Source: Chitinophaga rhizosphaerae
Lineage (GTDB): Bacteria > Bacteroidota > Bacteroidia > Chitinophagales > Chitinophagaceae
DNA length: 64,000 nucleotides
Reading direction: 5' to 3'
Assembly (NCBI RefSeq): GCF_003958645.1
Contig: NZ_RXLO01000005.1
Span: 124,001 to 188,000, forward strand
Below the pieces are notes generated by a model. That model ran no database searches. It was not told the DNA's origin and saw only the letters and a program-made list of their open reading frames with translations. Each line of letters begins with the position of its first letter. Within the stretch, counting starts at the first letter, position 1. The translations under genes and the position numbers were made by a program. Positions 18,075 through 26,651 of the stretch are shown in pieces.

Positions 18075-20177
18075 ATGTACAATAGTTCGCGATCGTTAGT
18101 ATTCATCACATTTTTTCTTTGCCTCCCTTTTTTACTTAAGGCAAGAGGGAAGCATGAGGAACGGACTTCGAGGAAGGACTCCGTATTCTACCTCAAGAAT
18201 GCTGTCGTGAAACTCGGCAAAGATGAAATCGTTGCTTCCACTGGAAAGATGGAACGCAAGTGGAAGTTCACTGGCCATGGTTTGCAGACAATAGGACTGA
18301 AAGATCTGGGCAGTAATAGGGAGTTTGCTTTTCCGGACCCGAAAGAAAAGTGTGACTGGAGCCTTCCTGGCGCTATCAGTGATACATCGGTAGCGGAATG
18401 GATCGGCACAACGGTGGGGGAGGGGGATGATGAAGGGTTTAGCAATCGTTATTTGCAGATTATTACGACATTTCGATACCCAAATGTAAAGGTGATGTTG
18501 CAATACGTGGTCTGGGTATATCCCGACGCTGTTGGAGTGAGAACGCAATTGCGTCTGAAAGCAATGGACGGATTTGATCCCGGCAACATTAAAGATGACG
18601 AAGGTGTCGAGAACCGGTTCGGAAACAATATGGCAACGCCCGGTCCCCGCTGCGATTATCTCCCGCTGAATTTTAAAGTGGAAAATCAGCGGAGGTATTG
18701 GGGGTATTATAATAATCCAGGCGGCCGGCACGATCCCAGCCGGCTCATGCTCGAAGAGAAAGTAGTCAAAGGTTATCCGCTTTTCGAGACGGAAGATGTA
18801 GACTGGGCAAGCGGCCTGAGTGTGGAGTACGGTAACGGTAAGGAGGGAGTATGCGTAGTAAAGGAGTCGCCGAAGTGTGTTAATCAAAAAGCGCATTTCA
18901 CGGGTAGCTTTTACGCCGGTCCCGTAGGTTTGAAAGTTACGGGGTGGGGGCTTTCGGCGAAGGAAATTGTGCCGGACCGTTACAGGGAATGCTGGGCTAC
19001 ATGGACCATTCTCTGGAGCGGTGGAAATGACGGATTGCAGCTGGCTTTGAAAAAGTTTGACAGGACAAGGTACCCGGTTTTTCCTGAAAGGGATATGTTT
19101 TTATTGAGCAATACATGGGGCCCCGCCAATCCGGATGGAGCGCAGTTTACCGAAGAGGGGTACCTGATGAACGAAATACCCGTTCTGGCAGATTTGGGAG
19201 TGGAAGTGATGCAGATCGATGATGGTTGGCAGAAAGGAGGCCGCTTCAGTGATGCGAAAGGGTTTGTGCCCAAGTATAAACATGGCTGGAAAGATTTGAA
19301 GGCAAAGGCGGATGAATACGGTTTAAGGTTCGGTCTTTGGGCCACCGCACAGTATGTTACTGTCGATGAAATGAAGAAAAACATTGATGAACTGGGGTTT
19401 GTTTCCTGGAAAATGGATTTCGACCATCTGAAGGACCGTAAGGATTATGAAGACCGTGCCCGGAAATACAGGGAGGTGATGAAGTATGCTCCGATGAAAA
19501 CACAGTTTACACTTTGTCCCGAATATGATGATCCCCGATATGGATGGTACTATTTCAAAGAGTACGGCAGCATCTATTTTCAAAATTTGCAGGAAGGGCT
19601 TCCGGAACATCTAACCATGGTGCCATACCAGGTATTGATGCAAAATTGGCTGATGTCGAAATACTTTAACAGTAACAAGCTTCAGGTTTTATTGCAAAAC
19701 CCGAAAAGGACAAATGGTTCGCTTAGCGATGCACCTCAACATAGCCATTCTTATTGTTTTGCGATGGGTTTACCATTTGCACCATGTTTTTTTCAAAGCG
19801 GTCAATTCCTTGACGGAGACGGCAGAAAGGAATTGAAGGAATTTATCGCATTGTATAAAAAGCACCGGGAAGGATTTTTTACAGCTTATACTTTCCCAAT
19901 AGGACAGCAGCCGGACAATAATAGCTGGTCCGGATTTCAAATGGTAAGTGAAGAAGGGGTGAAAGACAACTATTTGTTATTATTCAGGGAAATGAACAAT
20001 AAGGAAGCGACCAAAAGAATTCAGCTGAAATTCATTGCCGGGAAAACCATCAAAGTTATGAACCTGCGAACCGGGGAGAATTTCAGAAAAAAGGTGGATA
20101 GTGAAGGCGGTATAGAATTTATTATAACGAATCCTGCCGATTTTTTAATGTTAAAGTATGAATTGGTGCGGAACTAG
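18075..20177 (+). CDS. Exported alpha-galactosidase-like glycoside hydrolase (clan GH-D)
   Basis: A 700-residue protein with a signal peptide (LVFITFFLCLPFLLKARG). The N-terminal half is a beta-sandwich. The (beta/alpha)8 barrel begins near LSNTWGP. VEVMQIDDGWQKGG and LRFGLWA are typical of GH36/GH27 enzymes, and SWKMDFDHL holds the likely nucleophile Asp448. I cannot assign the acid/base residue. The C-terminal small beta domain resembles that of alpha-galactosidases. The substrate may be an alpha-galactoside or alpha-N-acetylgalactosaminide. It is the third secreted glycosidase of region 1 and fits with SusC/SusD import. Confidence 0.78.
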   Translation: MYNSSRSLVFITFFLCLPFLLKARGKHEERTSRKDSVFYLKNAVVKLGKDEIVASTGKMERKWKFTGHGLQTIGLKDLGSNREFAFPDPKEKCDWSLPGAISDTSVAEWIGTTVGEGDDEGFSNRYLQIITTFRYPNVKVMLQYVVWVYPDAVGVRTQLRLKAMDGFDPGNIKDDEGVENRFGNNMATPGPRCDYLPLNFKVENQRRYWGYYNNPGGRHDPSRLMLEEKVVKGYPLFETEDVDWASGLSVEYGNGKEGVCVVKESPKCVNQKAHFTGSFYAGPVGLKVTGWGLSAKEIVPDRYRECWATWTILWSGGNDGLQLALKKFDRTRYPVFPERDMFLLSNTWGPANPDGAQFTEEGYLMNEIPVLADLGVEVMQIDDGWQKGGRFSDAKGFVPKYKHGWKDLKAKADEYGLRFGLWATAQYVTVDEMKKNIDELGFVSWKMDFDHLKDRKDYEDRARKYREVMKYAPMKTQFTLCPEYDDPRYGWYYFKEYGSIYFQNLQEGLPEHLTMVPYQVLMQNWLMSKYFNSNKLQVLLQNPKRTNGSLSDAPQHSHSYCFAMGLPFAPCFFQSGQFLDGDGRKELKEFIALYKKHREGFFTAYTFPIGQQPDNNSWSGFQMVSEEGVKDNYLLLFREMNNKEATKRIQLKFIAGKTIKVMNLRTGENFRKKVDSEGGIEFIITNPADFLMLKYELVRN

Positions 20178-20227
20178 CATCTGTGTGAGTATCGGCGAAA
20201 GGTGAGTTTTCAACGCCTGGCTGTGAA

Positions 20228-20258
20228 AATCCGGCAGGTAAAAGTTGCCTGCCGGATT
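20228..20258 (+). terminator. Stem-loop terminator after the GH36-like gene
   Basis: An 11-bp perfect stem, AATCCGGCAGG at 20228-20238 and CCTGCCGGATT at 20248-20258, with a 9-nt loop, 50 bp past the stop. It may end transcription from both sides, since a minus-strand operon ends at 20518. The rest of the 20178-20517 gap holds only a doubtful PAAR-like reading frame (20270-20518, minus; see findings). Confidence 0.65.
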
Positions 20259-20517
20259 ATGTTCCGGATTTAGTAGTCGAAATTTTGATGAAATCCAATC
20301 TTTGATCGAATTCCATGATTGATGGCGGTCGATATAATCCATAAAAGCGCATGATGCTTTAGATTGATCGTCCAAAGCAATTTACAACACGGTCGTGCCA
20401 TGGCCATGCAATGGATTAAGACCCCGGGGCTGGCAATGCAGGTGCCGTTCGAGACATCGCCTAGATCCGGATCACCGGTGACCTGCACGCCAACTCCATT
20501 TACAGCAGGTTTACGCA

Positions 20518-21783
20518 TTACTGTTTTTCCAGGTAAAAGTCATCTGCGTAGGCAGTGTTACTAACCCCATTCTTATAAAAATAAATCGTCGCCGATGTAT
20601 TGGTCGCCCCCGTGGTAAAAGTTACCTGCTTCATTTCATACGCAACATTGGTAACCGTGTTGTCAATAGTACTGCCACCATAATTCTTCACACCTACGCA
20701 AACGCCGCCGCCGGTGTTTGCCAGTTTGGCATAAGCGCCCACAATATAGGTCGTGTTGGGAGTGAGTCCGGTAATTGTTTGTTCCACAGAAGCCTCGCCG
20801 CCTTGTAACCGCACCGCATGTGTTCCTGAATGTGCATTATTACTCACAACACCGGCAGTACTACCCGAAGATGGCCAGGCGTCCCACGGCGACAGGCTGC
20901 CACTTTCAAATCCACCGTTGGTAGCTACTGATAATTTGTACAGTCTTACATAATCAACATACATATAAAAAGGCAGATGCGAGTTGGTTATAGGTCCAGG
21001 CCAACCCACACCGCCGGATTGATTGAGGATGATGTAAAACGGTACGTCAAACGGCCATTGCTGCCAACCGCCACCGGCAACCCTGGAATAGGTAAAACGG
21101 TGCGCTCCGTTAACAAACATCTTCACATCATCTGGCGTCCATTCCAGCGTATATAAATTGTAGTCGTTTTTGACATACTGCGAGCTGACATTGGGTAAGT
21201 TGCCGTTCAGCCGGTGTGTACGGTGTTTTACCGAGTTGGCGAAGTTTACATGTTCCATCAAGTCGATTTCGCCACAACCCGGCCAGCCGGCATACTGAAA
21301 GGCCGGCTCAGGCATCAGCCAGATGGCAGGCCAGGAGCCCTGTCCTTCCTTCATCTTTGCACGCACTTCCAACTTGCCATATCGAAAATTTACTTTGTTC
21401 ATGGATTGTATCCCACCAGAATGATAGGGCACATTATCGCCGGGGATCACTGCATTATCCATTTTTACGACCAGGTTCTGCCCATCAAGATAGGCGTAGT
21501 CAGGCGTCGAAGTCAAATAAGTGCCCCAGGATGCTCCATTCCGGGGACAATACGACCAACTATTGTTGTCAAAGGAGCCGGTTGCATTGAATTCATCGGC
21601 CCAGATCAACTGGTAATTAGGATTGGCGGCTACTGACTGGGCGGCCACATTGCTTAACGTGTTGCTCAGCTTACCAGCGGATGGTTTATCCAAAGGATGG
21701 ACTGATTTGTTACAAGCCGTAAAGCAAAAACCAACTCCCAGCAATACCGGGATTAAAATCGAAAACATTTGTTTCATCATCAT
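20518..21783 (-). CDS. GH16 beta-1,3-glucanase (laminarinase-like) lipoprotein with C-terminal CBM
   Basis: About 421 residues. The N terminus is a lipoprotein signal (VLLGVGFCFTACNKS, lipobox Cys). The GH16 catalytic motif is GEIDLMEHV with nucleophile E172, D174 and acid/base E177. The extra Met between the acids gives the E-x-D-x2-E form typical of laminarinase-type members. After about residue 280 comes a jelly-roll carbohydrate-binding module (NGGFESGSLSPW to YADDFYLEKQ). Three consecutive ATGs (21777-21783) precede the signal. It is the enzyme of the minus-strand SusC/SusD locus, about 265 bp from the susD stop. Likely cuts beta-1,3- or mixed-linkage glucan at the cell surface. Confidence 0.92.
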   Translation of the reverse strand: MMMKQMFSILIPVLLGVGFCFTACNKSVHPLDKPSAGKLSNTLSNVAAQSVAANPNYQLIWADEFNATGSFDNNSWSYCPRNGASWGTYLTSTPDYAYLDGQNLVVKMDNAVIPGDNVPYHSGGIQSMNKVNFRYGKLEVRAKMKEGQGSWPAIWLMPEPAFQYAGWPGCGEIDLMEHVNFANSVKHRTHRLNGNLPNVSSQYVKNDYNLYTLEWTPDDVKMFVNGAHRFTYSRVAGGGWQQWPFDVPFYIILNQSGGVGWPGPITNSHLPFYMYVDYVRLYKLSVATNGGFESGSLSPWDAWPSSGSTAGVVSNNAHSGTHAVRLQGGEASVEQTITGLTPNTTYIVGAYAKLANTGGGVCVGVKNYGGSTIDNTVTNVAYEMKQVTFTTGATNTSATIYFYKNGVSNTAYADDFYLEKQ

Positions 21784-22048
21784 TGATTTTAAGTTAAATA
21801 ATTGGGGGTGAATGACACTTTTAAAAAATAGCACTTATAAATAATGGCACTACGCTCGAGCGGCCGCAATGGGGTGCATGAGCATGACAGTCCTGCACCA
21901 AAATGTGCAGGTTGACAGGTGGCGCCTCATCGATCGGAATGGGGGCTGCCACAGCACAGGGCGGCCCGGCAATTTGCGTGGAAATCAGTATGTCAAATTC
22001 GCCGCCACCTGGCCATCCCGAGTTTTATGCAAGGAAAAATATCGATGA

Positions 22049-23542
22049 TTATTTCACTACCGGAACCGGCGCCCAATAAAATCTATGCGTGGCATCGTCC
22101 GGCGTATTTTTCAGGGGCACCTCCGAGGCGTGACGATCTTTCGTTGCCCTGGCTACAGTTTCCGTTCTAACGAGGTCGAACCACCTTGCCGCCGGTTCAC
22201 ATCCGGAGAATTCCCAACCTCTTTCCGCAATAACGGAATCCCTGAACGCCGATTGAGACAGGCCGGGCGCCAGGTCTTTCAACCCTGCTCTCTTTCTTAC
22301 AGCGTTGATAGCGTCATAAGCGGAATTGTCAGGCGATTGTGACATCGCCCTGGCCTCGGCATAGGTAAGCAATACTTCCGCGAACCGGATCACAAACACG
22401 GTATGGCTTCCCCACCAGTCGCTCATGGAATGGTTGGTCTGATTATAGGAAATATCGTCGTTATACTTCATGAAGTAGGGGTGTTTGTGCAGAAGCCCGG
22501 TATAGTCTACCGGCTTGTTTACGTCATTATTCAGGAAATAGGTTCTGCGATAGGTGGCTTCTTTCCTTGGGCCCTCCGGGAACTTGTTATAGAAGGTAAT
22601 TTCACCGAAAGCTTCGTCCCATCCTCCTTCCTCGCCGGGCATAAAATTCGGGGGCCCCATCTGGCTGCCGTTCTCCCAGGCACCGCCAGGTACCTGGTTA
22701 TTGTAATAACAGGCGAACACAGCCTCTTTATTGTACTTGCCTTCTTTTTTGAAAATATCCCCGAAATTATCCAACAGCCCGTAGCCCCAAGTTTCTTTTT
22801 TGTCCAGGACTTCTTTGGCTTTGGCCGCAGCCAGTGCGTATTTATCGGTTTGTTGCAGTGGCCATCCCGCCATGGTCAGGTATACGTTTGCGAGCAGCGC
22901 TTTCGCCGAACCTTTCGTGGGTGCGATGTTCACGCCGTTCTGCTTTTTGAGGCCCTGCCAATTGTCTGGCAGCATAGTTTCTGCCCGCTTGAGGTCAGCC
23001 ACGATAAGGTCGTATATCTGCGGTACTTTTTCGTTTGGCCTGTCTGGGTCGATGCCTGGCTCGGTTACTAGTGGCACTTCTCCCCATGCCCTGGTCAAAA
23101 AGAAATAACAGATGGCCCGGTAGAAATACGCTTCCCCTCCGGCAAAGCTTCTTTCATCGGCCGTTGCTTCGGTGGCATTTTCATAGTTGGCGATCAATGA
23201 ATTGGCCGACTTGATGGTCCTGTAAAAATAGATCCACCAATTGGTCATCCGGTCGTTAGAGGAGTTGGCCTGATAGGTATCAAAATCGGAAAAAGATATC
23301 TTGTTTCCCCCGCGGTGGGTAGTGATATCATCGGCGCCAAAAGTGATAGCCATGCCGCCTGTCTGATTCCAGGCGCCATTAAACATCAACGCGATGCCTC
23401 GGGTAGCCTGATTGAGATCGCTGGCATTTTTATAGAAGGTGGCGGGCAGCACGCTTCCTTTTGGGGTTTCTTCGAGAAAAGCCTTTCCACAGGCTGCCAG
23501 CATTATGGCAAATGCCACGGTTATAATAAAGCAATTTTTCAT
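22049..23542 (-). CDS. susD: SusD/RagB-family surface glycan-binding lipoprotein
   Basis: A 497-residue lipoprotein with lipobox AFAIMLAACGKAFLEETP. TPR-like core (AEARAMSQSPDNSAYDAINA then VRKRAGL) and the C-terminal SusD region (RGWEFSGCEPAARWFDLVR). It follows its SusC partner by 19 bp. With the GH16 downstream it should bind beta-glucan oligomers for import. Confidence 0.95.
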   Translation of the reverse strand: MKNCFIITVAFAIMLAACGKAFLEETPKGSVLPATFYKNASDLNQATRGIALMFNGAWNQTGGMAITFGADDITTHRGGNKISFSDFDTYQANSSNDRMTNWWIYFYRTIKSANSLIANYENATEATADERSFAGGEAYFYRAICYFFLTRAWGEVPLVTEPGIDPDRPNEKVPQIYDLIVADLKRAETMLPDNWQGLKKQNGVNIAPTKGSAKALLANVYLTMAGWPLQQTDKYALAAAKAKEVLDKKETWGYGLLDNFGDIFKKEGKYNKEAVFACYYNNQVPGGAWENGSQMGPPNFMPGEEGGWDEAFGEITFYNKFPEGPRKEATYRRTYFLNNDVNKPVDYTGLLHKHPYFMKYNDDISYNQTNHSMSDWWGSHTVFVIRFAEVLLTYAEARAMSQSPDNSAYDAINAVRKRAGLKDLAPGLSQSAFRDSVIAERGWEFSGCEPAARWFDLVRTETVARATKDRHASEVPLKNTPDDATHRFYWAPVPVVK

Positions 23543-23561
23543 ACTTGAATATTAATTAAGG

Positions 23562-26537
23562 TCAGAAGGTGATATTTAAACCAAGCGTGATCGTTTTAGG
23601 CGAAGGGTAAGCTCCCAGATCAATTCCGGCGTCGGCATCGCTTGAAGCCGAGGTGGACGTGGCTTCCGGATCATATCCTTTATATTTGGTTATTGTGAAG
23701 TAATTCTGGGCGCTTACTGTGAATTTTGCCGGCCCAAAAGATCTTAGCATGGATTTAGGGAACTGGTACGATAAACTGATATTCCTGAGTCTGATATAGC
23801 TGGCATCCTGCAGGAACTGCGTGGATTCTATGTAGTTGCGGGAAGTCTTGCTGGTCGGGTCCGCCCAAACCGCCGTTGTATTCTGGGGCGTCCAGTAGTT
23901 GGCCGTTGCCGCCAGCGTGGGATATGCCACGTCGCTCGACGGAACCGCTGTGGCTGCGTAGGTTGCATTAAATATGCTGTTGCCGTGAGATCCCTGGATA
24001 AATACATTGAGGTCGAAATTCTTATATTTCAAGTTATTGTTGAATCCCCACTGGACCCTGGGCGTTGCATTCCCCGCAATTACCCTGTCTTCAAAGCCTA
24101 TGCTGTTGTTCCCGCTCACGTCCTGGTACTTATTGTCTCCCGCTTTGTTGCCGGTTGCCGTATGGTCTGCCTGAAAAATACCTTCCCATGGGATCAGATA
24201 AAACGCACCCAGCGGCTCTCCGACTTTTATTGCCTGGATGCTGGTTGTGATTAAGCCCCCTCCGATATGGTTTCTGAAAATGATGCTGTCCTTACCCAGG
24301 TTCACCACCTTGTTCCTGTTAAAAGAAACGTTCAGGCCCGTGGTCCACATAAAGTCCCCGGTTTCCACCGGAGTAGCGTCTATCGACAATTCGACCCCCT
24401 TATTGTTTACTTTGCCGACGTTCTTTAAGAAGGAGCCGCCACCGTCATAATGATTGATGCGGGTAAACAGCAAAAGGTCTTTCGTGTTTTTATTATAGTA
24501 ATCTGCCGTAATATTCATCCGTCCGTTAAAAAGCCCTATATCAATCCCCACGTCGGTTTGGCTGGTAGTTTCCCATTTAACGTCCGGTGTTTGCGGGCTT
24601 CCAAGCGTATAACTCTGAAATCCGGTGCTTCCGCCGTAGGAGTATAACGCTGGCGTTAAGGCGCCGAGCGTGCTGTAAGCTGCTATTCCCTGGTTACCTG
24701 TTTTGCCCCATCCCGCCCTAATTTTCAAGTTGGAGAATATGTTCAGGTCTTTGACGAATGATGTTTCAGACAATCTCCACGCCGCGCTAAATGAAGGAAA
24801 AGTGCCCCATTTGTTTTTACCCTGGAATTTAGAAGAACCGTCCCTTCTTACGGAGGCAGTGAACAAGTACTTGTCATCGAAAACATAGGATACTCGCCCC
24901 ATGTAAGACAAAAGCGCGGAATTGCCGTAATTGGAGCTGATGCTTTGAGAAGCATTCAGTGCAAGGTTATGATAACCATTGGTGGCAGAGGTAAGGCCGG
25001 CTCCCGTTGCATTGAAGCCGCTCCATACCGAAGAGGTGTTTTCAGCCAGTGCCGTGACCGTCAGCGCATGCTTATTGAACGCCTTCTGAAAAGTGAGCAC
25101 GTTACTGTTTTGGAAGGTGTGGTTTTCGGAAGACCCCTGCCCGGCGCCCATATTTCCAGGGGTCAGGAAGTTGTTCCGCAAAAAGGCACCTCTGGATATG
25201 GAAGCATCGAGCCCTGCGTTTACCGTCAGGCTGAGCCAGTCTGTAAACGCATAATGGATACGCCCGTTGGCGATCAATACATTATTAAAGTTTTGGGAAT
25301 TGGCTTCGCGGATGGTTAAATATGGATTGGTCCAGATCGGAGATATACCGTTACGGTTATATATTTTACCGGCGGCATCGTCATAAACCGGCTCCGTAGG
25401 GGCCCAGGTAAGCGCAGCGGTGACAGGATTTCCCTTATAACCCATGTCCCCGTTGTTGCGTGAGTGGGTCCTTGACGCAAAAAGGTTAAGACCGACACTT
25501 AATTTTTCATTTACCTTCATATTCAGATTGGTCCGCAATCCGAACTTTTTCTGACTGCTATTGTCCAGCAGACCATTCCCGTTGAGGTAAAAGCCGGAAA
25601 CGAAATACCTGGCCTTTTCCGTTCCGCCGGACAGGGATAGCTGGTGGCTATGCGTGACAGCTTCATTAAAAATTAAATGCTGCCAGTCCGTTGTTTTACC
25701 AGCAAACCCGGCAGGGTCGGGGAAAACGGGAGAGCCGGCCCGCAGGTTCACCATTTCGGCATATTTTACAGCATCCAGCAGGTCGTATTGTTTCATAGGT
25801 TTGTTAAAGCTTACAAACCCGTTGTAGTCAACTTTGGTCACGCCGGCCTTACCCGTCCGTGTGGTAATGATCACTACGCCGTTCGCGCCTCTTGACCCGT
25901 AGACAGCTGTGGCCGAAGCATCTTTCAACACTTCCATGGATTCTATATCGTTGACGTTGATGTCGCGCAGGTCGATACTCGTCAGCGCAATGCCGTCTAC
26001 TACGAACAGGGGGTTATTGCTGGCATTTACCGAGTTGGCACCCCGGATCCGGATCTTTACTTCTCCTCCGGGCGCACCTGAATTGTTTGTAATTGCCACC
26101 CCAGCCACTCTTCCCTGGAGGGCGGAGGTTACGTTTACGACCGGTTGGTCTTTATATGCAGCAGCGCCGAGGGTCGCAATTGAGCCGGTAAGGTCTTTCC
26201 TTTTTTGGGTGCCGTAGCCAACAACAACCACGTCACCAAGGTTTCTTACATCCCGGGTCATGGCTACATTTACGATGGCCTGACCGTTAACGGCCACTTC
26301 CCGTTCATTAAAACCAACATAACGGAATATAAGACGCGCATCCGGAGGAACATCCATCAGAAACTCCCCGTTATTACCAGTAAGTACTGATTTATTGGCG
26401 CCTTTTTGAATAACGGTTGCCCCGGGAAGCGGGCCTTCTGGCCCGGTAACCTTTCCCCTGACGCTCAGTTGTGCAACCGAATGTAGGCTAAGGGACAAAA
26501 TGCATAGTAGTAAGGTAGATAACTTGGAATTTACCAT
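23562..26537 (-). CDS. susC: SusC/RagA-family TonB-dependent outer-membrane receptor
   Basis: About 991 residues. Signal peptide MVNSKLSTLLLCILSLSLHS ending VAQ. Carboxypeptidase-like domain (VRGKVTGPEGPLPGATVIQK), VVVVGYGTQKRKDLTG, plug and barrel, ending LGLNITF. ATG 26537 is chosen because it places the signal peptide at the N terminus; an upstream in-frame ATG at 26603 would add 22 residues. Promoter and C-tract repeats lie just upstream (26577-26640). Imports beta-glucan oligosaccharides under control of the hybrid regulator encoded next to it. Confidence 0.95.
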   Translation of the reverse strand: MVNSKLSTLLLCILSLSLHSVAQLSVRGKVTGPEGPLPGATVIQKGANKSVLTGNNGEFLMDVPPDARLIFRYVGFNEREVAVNGQAIVNVAMTRDVRNLGDVVVVGYGTQKRKDLTGSIATLGAAAYKDQPVVNVTSALQGRVAGVAITNNSGAPGGEVKIRIRGANSVNASNNPLFVVDGIALTSIDLRDINVNDIESMEVLKDASATAVYGSRGANGVVIITTRTGKAGVTKVDYNGFVSFNKPMKQYDLLDAVKYAEMVNLRAGSPVFPDPAGFAGKTTDWQHLIFNEAVTHSHQLSLSGGTEKARYFVSGFYLNGNGLLDNSSQKKFGLRTNLNMKVNEKLSVGLNLFASRTHSRNNGDMGYKGNPVTAALTWAPTEPVYDDAAGKIYNRNGISPIWTNPYLTIREANSQNFNNVLIANGRIHYAFTDWLSLTVNAGLDASISRGAFLRNNFLTPGNMGAGQGSSENHTFQNSNVLTFQKAFNKHALTVTALAENTSSVWSGFNATGAGLTSATNGYHNLALNASQSISSNYGNSALLSYMGRVSYVFDDKYLFTASVRRDGSSKFQGKNKWGTFPSFSAAWRLSETSFVKDLNIFSNLKIRAGWGKTGNQGIAAYSTLGALTPALYSYGGSTGFQSYTLGSPQTPDVKWETTSQTDVGIDIGLFNGRMNITADYYNKNTKDLLLFTRINHYDGGGSFLKNVGKVNNKGVELSIDATPVETGDFMWTTGLNVSFNRNKVVNLGKDSIIFRNHIGGGLITTSIQAIKVGEPLGAFYLIPWEGIFQADHTATGNKAGDNKYQDVSGNNSIGFEDRVIAGNATPRVQWGFNNNLKYKNFDLNVFIQGSHGNSIFNATYAATAVPSSDVAYPTLAATANYWTPQNTTAVWADPTSKTSRNYIESTQFLQDASYIRLRNISLSYQFPKSMLRSFGPAKFTVSAQNYFTITKYKGYDPEATSTSASSDADAGIDLGAYPSPKTITLGLNITF

Positions 26538-26576
26538 AGCGGTGATTTTCTGGTTGAAAAGAATAATTAGAATGTG

Positions 26577-26640
26577 CAAATTAACCGCTAGGTATCCCTT
26601 CAATAAGGGGGGGGAATCATTAAAAACAGGGGGTAAAATC
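26577..26640 (-). promoter_or_regulatory. susC promoter with C-tract operator repeats
   Basis: On the minus strand, two C-tracts (five C at 26633-26629 and eight C at 26614-26607) repeat about 21 bp apart, each near TTA/TTT-rich sequence. A -7-like TTAATTTG follows at 26584-26577, with a TTG about 16-17 bp upstream of it. Two half-sites two helical turns apart, directly upstream of the promoter, fit class II activation by the AraC domain of the hybrid regulator at 26652-30749. The site assignment is an inference. Confidence 0.45.
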
Positions 26641-26651
26641 GTATTCTGAGG

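Noticed and set aside
21855..21867. CTCGAGCGGCCGC, adjacent XhoI and NotI sites resembling a vector polylinker.
   Set aside because: No other vector sequence is adjacent and flanking DNA reads like the neighbouring genome; taken as chance.
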